Source: Inquilinus sp. KBS0705
Lineage (GTDB): Bacteria; Bacteroidota; Bacteroidia; Sphingobacteriales; Sphingobacteriaceae
Length of the DNA stretch: 64,000 nucleotides
Assembly: GCA_005938025.2 (NCBI GenBank)
Contig: VCCI02000001.1
Span: 1,798,001-1,862,000, forward strand
Direction of reading: 5' to 3'
The position numbers and the translations under genes were made by a program. Of the stretch, positions 1 to 6,906 are shown one piece after another. The stretch's first letter is position 1, and each line of letters opens with the position of its first letter. Under the pieces are notes generated by a model. It was given only the letters and a program-made list of their open reading frames with translations, searched no databases and was not told the origin of the DNA.

Positions 1-198
1 CTGGTGGGCAAGCGCAAACCCGAACTGCACATTTTTGAGCAGGTGTTAAATGAGAACAACCTAAAGCCCGAAGAAACCCTGTTTATTGATGATAGCCCAC
101 AACATTTAGAGGGTGCCACACAATTAGGTATCCAAACTTTTTTGATGACTGCACCCGATACGCTGCAAAAATTTGCTAAGCGCGAACATTTAGTTTAA
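1..198 (+). CDS. HAD-superfamily hydrolase, 3' end only
   Basis: The reading frame is open from the left edge of the window, so the N-terminal part with the catalytic aspartates is outside. What remains are the late HAD motifs: the motif III lysine in GKRKP and the motif IV acidic pair in LFIDDSP, followed by GATQLGIQTFLM, the usual subfamily IA C-terminus. Substrate cannot be told from this piece; many such proteins are phosphoglycolate- or sugar-phosphatase-like. The stop codon abuts the stop of the convergent proline dehydrogenase gene with no spacer. Confidence 0.8.
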   Translation: MVGKRKPELHIFEQVLNENNLKPEETLFIDDSPQHLEGATQLGIQTFLMTAPDTLQKFAKREHLV

Positions 199-1377
199 TT
201 ACTTGCTCCTGCGTTTCTTTTCTTTTACTATCAAGCTAAGCTCACGGCTCATTTGGCCTGCAATAGCCGTATTCTCTTGTGCCCTGCGGAACAGGTAAGG
301 CAACACTGCTTTTATTGGGCCATAAGGTACATACTTGGCTACATTGTAGTTAGCGTTAGCCAGGTTAAAGCTTAGGTTATCGCTCATGCCCAGCAATTGC
401 GAAAAGTATACATGCGGGTTTTTGTGGTCTATTTTCTTGTCATTCAGCAAGTCGGCAAGCAGGCGGCAGCTATCTTCGTTATGTGTGCCAGCAACAAAGG
501 CTAAATCTTTTACGCTATCGGCACAAAATACCAAAGCATCGTTGTAATCGCGGTCGGTAGCGGCCTTATCGGGTTGTATGGGCGATGGGTAGCCACGCTC
601 TTCGGCGCGTTTGCGTTCTTTCTCCATATAAGCGCCCCTTACAATTTTGGCCCCTAAAATAAAGCCCTCGGTGGTTGCTATAGTATGGTCGGCCACCAGC
701 GATGCCAGTTTATCGTGGCGGTAAAGCTGGTAGGTGTTATATACTATGCACTTTTCTTTATTAAAAAAGCGCATCATGTTTAATGCAAGGTCATCAATTG
801 TTTTTTGTATCCAGCTTTCTTCCGCATCTATCATCACAGGTACACCTACAGAATGAGCCATTTCGCAAATAGCCAATACCCTATCCTGCGCGGTTTGCCA
901 TTCCAGCTGCTCATCAACGCTTAGTTTTAAGCCTTCGTCTAATTTTTCCAATAAGGCAAAACGGCTAACACCTGTTACCTTAAATACGGTAAGCGGCACC
1001 GCTTTATCCTTAGCGGCACGCTCAATAGTGCGGATGATCTCGTCGCGGGTGTTATCAAATACGGTCTCATCGTCCTCGCCCTCAATCGAGTAATCTAAAA
1101 TAGTACCTACACTGCCGTCGGCCAGGTTTTTTATAGTTTTATTACACTCGGCAATGGTTTCGCCGCCGCAAAAATGTTTAAATATGGTGGCCTTTATCAG
1201 TCCCTTAATAGGCAAACCTACTTTTACAGCGAAGTTGGTTATTGGCGGGCCTATTTTTACTAAAAAGTTAACGTTTATTACCTTAAACAGCCAGTAGGCG
1301 CGGTTAAGGTCGGTATTGGATGAATGGCGGAAAGCGATCTCGGTATTTTCGAAGGATAATTTGTCGTTCGGACTCAT
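199..1377 (-). CDS. proline dehydrogenase family protein
   Basis: A monofunctional FAD-dependent proline dehydrogenase, which oxidises proline to pyrroline-5-carboxylate. The protein is about 390 residues and has the family's TIM-barrel landmarks: MIDAEES in the middle, KIVRGAYM with the conserved Lys and Arg, and the C-terminal YLFRRAQEN, whose arginines bind the proline carboxylate. The frame is open to 1401, but I prefer the start at 1377 (MSPNDKLSFENTEIAF), which begins where family members begin. No pyrroline-5-carboxylate dehydrogenase lies next to it. It is divergent from the S4-aroB operon and converges end to end with the preceding HAD gene. The family call is firm; the start is less so. 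Confidence 0.9.
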   Translation of the reverse strand: MSPNDKLSFENTEIAFRHSSNTDLNRAYWLFKVINVNFLVKIGPPITNFAVKVGLPIKGLIKATIFKHFCGGETIAECNKTIKNLADGSVGTILDYSIEGEDDETVFDNTRDEIIRTIERAAKDKAVPLTVFKVTGVSRFALLEKLDEGLKLSVDEQLEWQTAQDRVLAICEMAHSVGVPVMIDAEESWIQKTIDDLALNMMRFFNKEKCIVYNTYQLYRHDKLASLVADHTIATTEGFILGAKIVRGAYMEKERKRAEERGYPSPIQPDKAATDRDYNDALVFCADSVKDLAFVAGTHNEDSCRLLADLLNDKKIDHKNPHVYFSQLLGMSDNLSFNLANANYNVAKYVPYGPIKAVLPYLFRRAQENTAIAGQMSRELSLIVKEKKRRSK

Positions 1378-1474
1378 GTATTTATTGTTCTGTTTGAGCA
1401 TGTAGTGCTATGACTATTAACTCCATGAAGTTTGCAAAATTATAAAATGATAACTCATTATTGCACGAATAGTT

Positions 1475-1482
1475 TATTTTTG
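1475..1482 (+). promoter_or_regulatory. putative Bacteroidota -7 box upstream of the S4 gene
   Basis: TATTTTTG matches the Bacteroidota -7 consensus TAnnTTTG and ends six bases before the ATG at 1489, so the transcript would be leaderless or nearly so. A clear -33 TTTG is not visible. Confidence 0.45.
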
Positions 1483-1488
1483 CCACCC

Positions 1489-1695
1489 ATGATCGAATTT
1501 AAGGTAAACGGCGACTATATACAGATGATACAGCTGCTTAAGGCTACCGGCCTGGTGCAAACCGGCGGCGAGGCACAAATAGTTGTAAGCGAGGGCGAAG
1601 TGAAACATAATGGCGAGGTAGATTACCGCAAACGCCTTAAAGTGGTGCCCGGCGATATAGTAACGTTTAGAGGTCAGCAGATCAAGGTGATATAA
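1489..1695 (+). CDS. S4-domain RNA-binding protein (YbcJ-like)
   Basis: A 68-residue protein made almost entirely of an S4 RNA-binding fold: IQLLKATGLVQTGGEAQIVVSEGEVKHNGEV, then RKRLKVVPGDIVTF. It resembles the small YbcJ/RqcP-like group; the precise RNA or ribosome target is unknown. The frame is open back to 1432, but the ATG at 1489 gives the normal family length and sits just after a TAnnTTTG box. The stop codon is directly followed by the aroB ATG, so the two are almost certainly cotranscribed and translationally coupled. Confidence 0.85.
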   Translation: MIEFKVNGDYIQMIQLLKATGLVQTGGEAQIVVSEGEVKHNGEVDYRKRLKVVPGDIVTFRGQQIKVI

Positions 1696-2754
1696 ATGGA
1701 AACCATACTTAGCGATAACTACCCCATATATTTTGAAGATAGCGTGAACCAACTGTTTAACTTTATTAAACAGGGCAAATATTCGCGTGTGTTTGTACTT
1801 ACAGATGAGCACACCGGGCAGCATTGCCTGCCACTGATACAGGCGCAATTAGATGCCTTAGGCAATTTTGACCTGATAGAGATAAACGCCGGCGAAGAAA
1901 GCAAAACCATTGATTTTTGCATTGGCGTTTGGCAAATGCTGATAGATTTTGGCGCCGACCGCAAAGCACTGATGTTAAACTTAGGCGGCGGTGTAATAAC
2001 CGATATGGGCGGCTTTATAGCATCAACCTACAAACGGGGGATAGACTTTGTGCAAATGCCCACTACCCTGCTTTCGCAGGTAGATGCATCCGTAGGTGGT
2101 AAAACTGGGGTAGATGTAAATGGCATAAAAAACATTATTGGTACGTTTACCCAACCCAAAGCGGTATTTATGGTAGGCGACTTTTTGCAGACCCTGCCGC
2201 CAAGGCAAATACTATCGGGCCTGGCGGAAATGCTGAAACATGGCCTGATATGCGATGCCGATTACTGGAACGAACTTAAAACAAGCGACCTTACCATCCC
2301 TTCTATAGAATTGGTACACCGGTCGGTAGAGATAAAGAACGCGGTAGTTATTGAAGACCCGCACGAAAAAGGCATACGCAAGGCGCTTAACTTTGGGCAC
2401 ACTATAGGCCACGCCGTTGAAACCAACTCCTTGTTAAACGATGATGACCACCTAACCCATGGCGAAGCTATTGCCATTGGTATGATATGCGAGGCATGGC
2501 TATCTAACAAAAAAGCGGGCCTGCCAGATAACCAACTGGCCGAAATTGTAGCGGTATTAACCAAGTTATACCCTAAATACGACATCCCCGACACCTGCCA
2601 CTCTGTTTTATACAGCCTGATGCAAAAGGACAAAAAGAACATGGAGGGCCAAATTAATTGTACCTTACTAAAACATATCGGCGATTTTAGCATTGACAAT
2701 ATTTGTACAGAAGACGAACTTTGCGATAGCTTAAAATATTACGCTCAACTATAA
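1696..2754 (+). CDS. aroB: 3-dehydroquinate synthase
   Basis: Second enzyme of the shikimate pathway, turning DAHP into 3-dehydroquinate with NAD and a divalent metal. The 352-residue protein has the NAD-binding motif NLGGGVITDMGGF (95-107), then KRGIDFVQMPTTLLSQVDASVGGKTG. The metal ligands are Glu178 in AEMLKHGLI and the histidines in FGHTIGHAVE and HGEAIAIG. It starts on the base after the S4 gene's stop and is followed one base later by the desaturase-like gene. It is separated from the other aro genes (pheA to aroC) by the RAYT island and has its own promoter. Confidence 0.97.
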   Translation: METILSDNYPIYFEDSVNQLFNFIKQGKYSRVFVLTDEHTGQHCLPLIQAQLDALGNFDLIEINAGEESKTIDFCIGVWQMLIDFGADRKALMLNLGGGVITDMGGFIASTYKRGIDFVQMPTTLLSQVDASVGGKTGVDVNGIKNIIGTFTQPKAVFMVGDFLQTLPPRQILSGLAEMLKHGLICDADYWNELKTSDLTIPSIELVHRSVEIKNAVVIEDPHEKGIRKALNFGHTIGHAVETNSLLNDDDHLTHGEAIAIGMICEAWLSNKKAGLPDNQLAEIVAVLTKLYPKYDIPDTCHSVLYSLMQKDKKNMEGQINCTLLKHIGDFSIDNICTEDELCDSLKYYAQL

Positions 2755-2755
2755 C

Positions 2756-3634
2756 ATGCCCGATCCGAACGCACGTACCGAAGCTGTAGTAATACTGGTT
2801 GGCTTGCTGGTGCTGCTAACCCTGGCCGAAATGTGGTTTAGCTACCGCGAAAACCGCCACTATTACGAAAAGCGCGACACCCTAACCAACATTTACTTAA
2901 CCACACTTGCCTTTTTGCTAAACCTTGCGGTAAATGGCAGCACTTTTTTTATACTGAGCTATTTTTACAAGTTCAGGCTGTTTAGTATTGCTAATGTTGC
3001 AGCCTACTGGTTTGTGCTGGTAGTAGTGCAGGATCTTTTATACTGGGTACTGCATTATGTGGGCCACTATTGCCGCCTTTTTTGGGCCATGCATGTAACG
3101 CACCACTCATCACAGCATTTCAATTTTACAACGGGTTTCCGCTCTACCGTGTTTGAGCCGTTGTACCGCACCTTTTTTTATTTGCCGCTGGCAATTATGG
3201 GCTTTCACCCTATTGATATTTTATATGCTTATTTGGTTACGCAGCTATACGGCAATTTGGTACATACCCAATACCACATACCGCTGCCAAAATGGTATGG
3301 GTATATATTTGTAACCCCATCGCATCATAGGGTGCACCATGCATCAAACCTGCGTTACCTGGATAAAAATATGGGGATGTTGCTGATCATCTGGGACAGG
3401 CTTTTCGGCACTTTCCAAACCGAGGATGCCGACGAACCCGTTAAGTACGGCCTTACAAAACAACCCGACGATCTGGGGCCGGTAAACGTGCTGTTCCACG
3501 AGTGGAAAGCATTGCTGCACGATGTAAAAAACGCCCCCGGCATAGCCAATAAACTTAAATATGTGCTTAACCCACCCGGTTGGAGCCACGACGGTAGTAC
3601 AAAAACGGCTAAGGAATTGCAGCGGGAAGGGTGA
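2756..3634 (+). CDS. sterol desaturase / fatty acid hydroxylase family membrane protein
   Basis: A 292-residue integral membrane di-iron enzyme. Several hydrophobic segments (about 10-25, 47-70, 82-100, 140-165) carry the three histidine clusters of the family: HYVGHY (100-105), HVTHH (113-117) and SHHRVHH (189-195). Members hydroxylate or desaturate fatty acids, sterols, carotenoids or ether lipids; the substrate here is unknown. It starts one base after aroB, so it shares that transcript although it has no known link to shikimate metabolism. The 3' end is followed by the first REP hairpin. Confidence 0.88.
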   Translation: MPDPNARTEAVVILVGLLVLLTLAEMWFSYRENRHYYEKRDTLTNIYLTTLAFLLNLAVNGSTFFILSYFYKFRLFSIANVAAYWFVLVVVQDLLYWVLHYVGHYCRLFWAMHVTHHSSQHFNFTTGFRSTVFEPLYRTFFYLPLAIMGFHPIDILYAYLVTQLYGNLVHTQYHIPLPKWYGYIFVTPSHHRVHHASNLRYLDKNMGMLLIIWDRLFGTFQTEDADEPVKYGLTKQPDDLGPVNVLFHEWKALLHDVKNAPGIANKLKYVLNPPGWSHDGSTKTAKELQREG

Positions 3635-3647
3635 GTTAATATGCGCC

Positions 3648-3702
3648 GGTTCAAGCGTCCACGCTTGAACCCCCTAAAAAATGTAAGCGTCCACGCTTAC
3701 AT
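3648..3702. repeat. pair of REP-type hairpins upstream of the RAYT gene
   Basis: Two perfect palindromes: 3648-3671 with arms GGTTCAAGCGT/ACGCTTGAACC and a CC loop, and 3681-3702 with arms ATGTAAGCGT/ACGCTTACAT and a CC loop. They share the core AAGCGT-CC-ACGCTT. A second pair with the same AAGCG/CGCTT arms lies just after the transposase gene. This is the usual layout of a RAYT with its REP sequences. Confidence 0.9.
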
Positions 3703-3729
3703 AAAAAAATAAATTCCCATATTTATTTA

Positions 3730-4251
3730 ATGTCCCGAAACGCCTCAACAGACGAGTTATATTTTGTTACGCTAACAGTTGTAAACTGGATAGACGTTTT
3801 TACACGCAGGTTATATAATGATTTCATAGTACAGAGCTTAACCCATTGTCAGCAGCATAAAAAACTTAATATCTATGCTTATGTGATAATGACCAATCAC
3901 ATTCATTTGGTCGCCAATGTATCAGAAGGCTCGTTAGGTGATGTATTGAGAGATTTTAAAACTTTTACATCAAAAGAACTGGCCAAGCTGATAATGAATA
4001 ACGAGCAGGAAAGCCGCCGAAAGTGGATGATAAGTACCTTCAACTGGGCCGGCAAAATTAACCCTTTAAACACCAACCATCAATTTTGGCAAAACGGCAA
4101 TCATCCTATATTACTGTACAGCCCGGCCGTGATCGATCAAAAAATAGATTACATACATGAAAATCCTGTTAAAGCTGGTTTTGTAGGTTCGGCACATGAG
4201 TTTTGGTACAGCAGCGCGAATCCTGAAAGCCCTTTAAAAGTAATTGATTAA
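3730..4251 (+). CDS. REP-associated tyrosine transposase (RAYT, IS200/Y1 family)
   Basis: A 173-residue single-domain Y1 transposase. The HUH metal-binding motif is NHIHL (His57 and His59), and the catalytic tyrosine is probably Tyr141 in KIDYIHENPVKAGF. Such proteins nick REP hairpins as single strands and are generally domesticated, not self-mobile. The gene is bracketed by two REP hairpins on each side, and its stop codon overlaps the third hairpin. Length and motifs are complete, so it is probably functional. It sits between the aroB operon and the pheA operon, which suggests a later insertion. Alternative: the solo transposase of a decayed IS200 element, but the hairpins favour RAYT. Confidence 0.9.
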   Translation: MSRNASTDELYFVTLTVVNWIDVFTRRLYNDFIVQSLTHCQQHKKLNIYAYVIMTNHIHLVANVSEGSLGDVLRDFKTFTSKELAKLIMNNEQESRRKWMISTFNWAGKINPLNTNHQFWQNGNHPILLYSPAVIDQKIDYIHENPVKAGFVGSAHEFWYSSANPESPLKVID

Positions 4252-4304
4252 TGTAAGCGAGGACGCTTACATTCTTTTTACATCCAAGCGTTGACGCTTG
4301 GATG
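4251..4304. repeat. pair of REP-type hairpins downstream of the RAYT gene
   Basis: Palindrome 4251-4272 has arms ATGTAAGCG/CGCTTACAT with an AGGA loop; 4281-4304 has arms CATCCAAGCG/CGCTTGGATG with a TTGA loop. The stem sequences match those upstream of the gene, while the loops have changed from CC to four bases. The rest of the gap to the pheA promoter (4305-4418) is AT-rich and shows nothing else. Confidence 0.88.
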
Positions 4305-4418
4305 GGCGGATTAGGCATTTTCCTTTAACTTTTTGTTACCCCAAAGTAAGCAAACCGCACCTTTTACCCAATAATATTTTGTTAGCGTTATTTTTTTAAT
4401 AAAAAATAAAATTATCTA

Positions 4419-4448
4419 TTGACAAAATGATTTTTACTTGTACATTTA
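4419..4448 (+). promoter_or_regulatory. putative promoter of the attenuated pheA-aro operon
   Basis: A TTG at 4419-4421 and TACATTTA at 4441-4448 resemble the Bacteroidota -33 (TTTG) and -7 (TAnnTTTG, one mismatch) boxes with 19 bases between. Transcription would begin near 4455, about ten bases before the leader peptide ATG. Confidence 0.5.
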
Positions 4449-4464
4449 CGGCATAACAAAAACA

Positions 4465-4530
4465 ATGAACAATTCACGTGCATATTTTTATGGTTTCTAC
4501 TTTTACTTTACCAGTAAGAGCCGGGACTGA
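4465..4530 (+). CDS. Phe/Tyr-rich leader peptide of the pheA-aro attenuator
   Basis: A 21-codon reading frame begins MNNSRA, continues with YFYGFYFYF and ends TSKSRD. Eight of nine consecutive codons (4483-4509) are Phe (4) or Tyr (4). It lies directly upstream of an intrinsic terminator and of prephenate dehydratase, the Phe branch enzyme. Stalling of the ribosome on these codons when charged tRNA-Phe or tRNA-Tyr is scarce would decide whether the terminator forms. This small gene is read from the sequence; function follows from established attenuation logic in enterobacterial pheA and trp operons. Confidence 0.85.
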   Translation: MNNSRAYFYGFYFYFTSKSRD

Positions 4531-4590
4531 TATGTACTAACAAAACATACAAAAATAAAAAGTCCCGGCCTAATAAGCCGGGACTTTTTT
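4520..4590 (+). terminator. attenuator: intrinsic terminator with competing antiterminator arm
   Basis: AGTCCCGGC (4561-4569) pairs with GCCGGGACT (4577-4585), followed by six T: a strong terminator ending 11 bases before the pheA ATG. The same nine bases GCCGGGACT occur at 4520-4528, inside the last codons of the leader peptide gene, and can pair with 4561-4569 instead. A ribosome reaching the leader stop at 4528-4530 covers this copy and lets the terminator form. A ribosome stalled on the Phe/Tyr codons leaves it free and favours the antiterminator. Confidence 0.9.
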
Positions 4591-4601
4591 GCTTTAACAC
4601 A

Positions 4602-5507
4602 ATGATGAAAACCGAAAAACCAAGAGTTGCCATACAAGGCATACGCGCATCCTTCCACGAAGAGGCAGCGTTTAAGTATTTTGGCGAAAAAATACACACT
4701 GTTGAGTGCAACTCTTTTAAGCAAACATTTGAGGCGCTGCAAAACAACGATGCCGATTATGTGGTAATGGCTATTGAAAACAGCATTGCCGGCAGCATAC
4801 TGCCCAACTACTCGCTGATGATGAGCTACAGTTTTCCGGTGGTGGGCGAGGTTTATGTGCCCATACAACTGCACCTGATGGCTTTACCGGGTGTAAAGTT
4901 TGATGACATTAAATATGTAACATCGCACCCTATTGCCATACGCCAGTGCATCGATTTTTTTGACGAATACCCGCATCTAAAAATTGTTGAAAGCAACGAT
5001 ACCGCTGCCTGTGCAAAACGCATCCGCGATGAACAGCTTACAGATACCGTGGCCATTGCCAATACCCTGGCTGCTAACCTATACGGGCTGGATGTGCTGG
5101 AACGCCGGATAGAATCTAACAAAAAGAATTTTACCCGCTTTTTGATACTGACCAATCACGAAAACGCCAAAAAGAAAACCGGGGCCAACAAAGCATCACT
5201 ATGTTTCCAGGTGAGTAACCAGGTAGGCTCGTTAGCTAAGGTGCTAAACATATTTGCCCAGGAAAACATGAACATGAGTAAAATACAAAGCATGCCGGTA
5301 TTGGGCAAACGCAACGAATACAATTTTTACGTAGATGTTGAGTGGGATGATGCCCGCAACTACGATTCGGCCATAAGGCAAATATTAAAATATACGCACA
5401 ACTTTAACATTTTGGGCGAATACATAAGGCACGAAGAAGAGACTACCGCAAAGCCCTTAGTACCCGAAAAAACTAAAAGATATATAACGGTAAAGAAAAT
5501 AGAATAG
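4602..5507 (+). CDS. pheA: prephenate dehydratase
   Basis: Converts prephenate to phenylpyruvate, the committed step to phenylalanine. The 301-residue protein has a periplasmic-binding-like catalytic domain (about 8-185) ending in the NFTRF motif (Thr178-Phe180), whose threonine is essential in the family. A C-terminal ACT domain follows (about 196-275, GSLAKVLNIFAQENMNMSKIQSMP), which in relatives binds Phe for feedback inhibition. It has no fused chorismate mutase; that activity is in the next gene. Two ATGs (4602 and 4605) are equally good starts. It is the first structural gene after the Phe/Tyr attenuator. Confidence 0.95.
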   Translation: MMKTEKPRVAIQGIRASFHEEAAFKYFGEKIHTVECNSFKQTFEALQNNDADYVVMAIENSIAGSILPNYSLMMSYSFPVVGEVYVPIQLHLMALPGVKFDDIKYVTSHPIAIRQCIDFFDEYPHLKIVESNDTAACAKRIRDEQLTDTVAIANTLAANLYGLDVLERRIESNKKNFTRFLILTNHENAKKKTGANKASLCFQVSNQVGSLAKVLNIFAQENMNMSKIQSMPVLGKRNEYNFYVDVEWDDARNYDSAIRQILKYTHNFNILGEYIRHEEETTAKPLVPEKTKRYITVKKIE

Positions 5508-5555
5508 CGGGATGAGTCGGCAGAGACCGAAGTCGGTAAATCCGGGAAAATGGAA

Positions 5556-5657
5556 ATCGGTGAAATCATCTCAAAACGGTGAAATCACAAAAAAACAGCA
5601 ATCAAAAAATCAACATAAAAAAACAATCTGTAAAATCACCCTAAATCGGTGAAATCA
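5556..5657. repeat. short direct repeats CGGTGAAATCA
   Basis: Three exact copies of CGGTGAAATCA (5558-5568, 5577-5587, 5647-5657) and one degenerate copy (5628-5638) fill the 166-base gap between pheA and the DAHP synthase gene. Spacing is irregular, so this is not a CRISPR. They look like microrepeats that spread by local duplication. Confidence 0.75.
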
Positions 5658-5673
5658 CAACAATAACAACGAT

Positions 5674-6804
5674 ATGAAACTTAATTTAAACATAGAACCC
5701 CTTAACAACTGGATAAACAAAACCGGTAAACAGCCCCTTGTAATTGCCGGCCCTTGCAGTGCCGAAACGGAGGACCAGTTAGTTGCCACCGCGCATTTAT
5801 TAGCTAAAACAGGTAAAATTAGCGCGCTGCGCGCTGGCATCTGGAAACCACGCACCCGCCCCGGAGAATTTGAAGGTATTGGCAGCATTGGTTTAGAGTG
5901 GTTAAACCGCGCTAAAGAAGAAACAGGTTTGCCAACCGCTGTTGAAGTAGCTACCGCTAAACACGTAGAAGAAGCTTTAAAAGCAGGTGTAGATATCCTT
6001 TGGGTAGGTGCACGCTCAACCGTTAACCCTTTTACTGTACAGGAAATTGCCGACGCGCTGCGTGGTGTGGATGTACCCGTAATGGTTAAAAACCCGGTTA
6101 ACCCCGATCTGTCTTTATGGGTTGGCGCTTTAGAGCGTATTAACAATGCCGGTATCACTAAGCTGGCGGCTATTCACCGCGGTTTTTCATCATACGAAAA
6201 ATCAGCTTTCCGTAACGAACCGATGTGGGACCTTGCCATCGGCCTGAAAACCCTTGCACCACATCTGCCTATTATTAACGACCCAAGCCACATTACCGGC
6301 AACCGCGACCTGATTGGTTACATATCGCAAAAGGCATTGGATCTGGATATGCAGGGCTTGATGATCGAATCACATATCGACCCTACCGTTGCCTGGACCG
6401 ATGCTGCACAGCAGGTTACCCCGGCTGCCTTAGCAAACATTATTGATAACCTGGCCCTACGCAAGCCCGAGGTTAAAGATGTGGTGTTGAATGATAAACT
6501 GCACGAACTGCGCAGCCAGATTGATAAAATTGACGACCTGGTTATCCAAAAAATGGCCGAGCGTATGCAGATAGTAGAGAAAATAGGCAACTACAAAAAG
6601 GATAACAACATTACCATTTTACAGGTTAACCGTTGGGACGAGATATTGCACAAACGTACCAGCTACGCCAAAGCTTTAAAACTAAGCACCGAGTTTACCG
6701 AAAAATTGCTTGAGCTGATGCACAGCGAATCTATCCGCAAGCAGACCGAGATAATGAACAAAAGCGAAGCAGGCCAGGCGGCAGAAAAATTAACACATGC
6801 GTAA
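5674..6804 (+). CDS. bifunctional DAHP synthase / chorismate mutase
   Basis: A fusion of the first shikimate enzyme with the branch-point enzyme. Residues about 15-265 form a DAHP/KDO8P-type synthase (IAGPCSAE, LRAGIWKPRTRPGEFEG, KNPVNPD, INDPSHITGNR, GLMIESHIDP). Residues about 278-360 are an AroQ chorismate mutase helix bundle (LRSQIDKIDDLVIQKMAERM, EKIGNYKK, NRWDEIL). The fused order synthase-mutase is typical of Bacteroidota, where the mutase domain may also serve allosteric control. It lies in the attenuated operon between pheA and aroA. The genes for prephenate dehydrogenase and an aromatic aminotransferase, often nearby in relatives, are not in this operon. Confidence 0.95.
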   Translation: MKLNLNIEPLNNWINKTGKQPLVIAGPCSAETEDQLVATAHLLAKTGKISALRAGIWKPRTRPGEFEGIGSIGLEWLNRAKEETGLPTAVEVATAKHVEEALKAGVDILWVGARSTVNPFTVQEIADALRGVDVPVMVKNPVNPDLSLWVGALERINNAGITKLAAIHRGFSSYEKSAFRNEPMWDLAIGLKTLAPHLPIINDPSHITGNRDLIGYISQKALDLDMQGLMIESHIDPTVAWTDAAQQVTPAALANIIDNLALRKPEVKDVVLNDKLHELRSQIDKIDDLVIQKMAERMQIVEKIGNYKKDNNITILQVNRWDEILHKRTSYAKALKLSTEFTEKLLELMHSESIRKQTEIMNKSEAGQAAEKLTHA

Positions 6805-6808
6805 GCAG

Positions 6809-6890
6809 CCTCTCCCCAACCCCTCTCCAAAGGAGAGGGACTATTAAAAAGTTTATAACCCTCTCCTTTGGAAAGGGCAGCAGGGTGAGG
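6809..6890. repeat. inverted CCTCTCC/GGAGAGG palindromic repeats
   Basis: The arm 6809-6839 (CTCTCCCCAACCCCTCTCC then AAAGGAGAGGG) and its near reverse complement at 6859-6890 face each other across 19 bases. They fill the gap between the DAHP synthase and aroA genes. Each arm also holds an inner CCCTCTCC/GGAGAGGG palindrome. Likely a mobile intergenic palindrome, not a terminator, since no T-run follows. Confidence 0.75.
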
Positions 6891-6906
6891 CATAACAATT
6901 TTTCAA

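Noticed and set aside
3730-4251. A complete IS200/IS605 insertion sequence
   Set aside because: There is no TnpB gene, and the flanks are REP hairpins in pairs on both sides, so a RAYT unit is the better description.
5556-5657. Possible CRISPR array from the CGGTGAAATCA copies
   Set aside because: Repeats are only 11 bases, the spacing is irregular, one copy is degenerate, and no cas gene is present.
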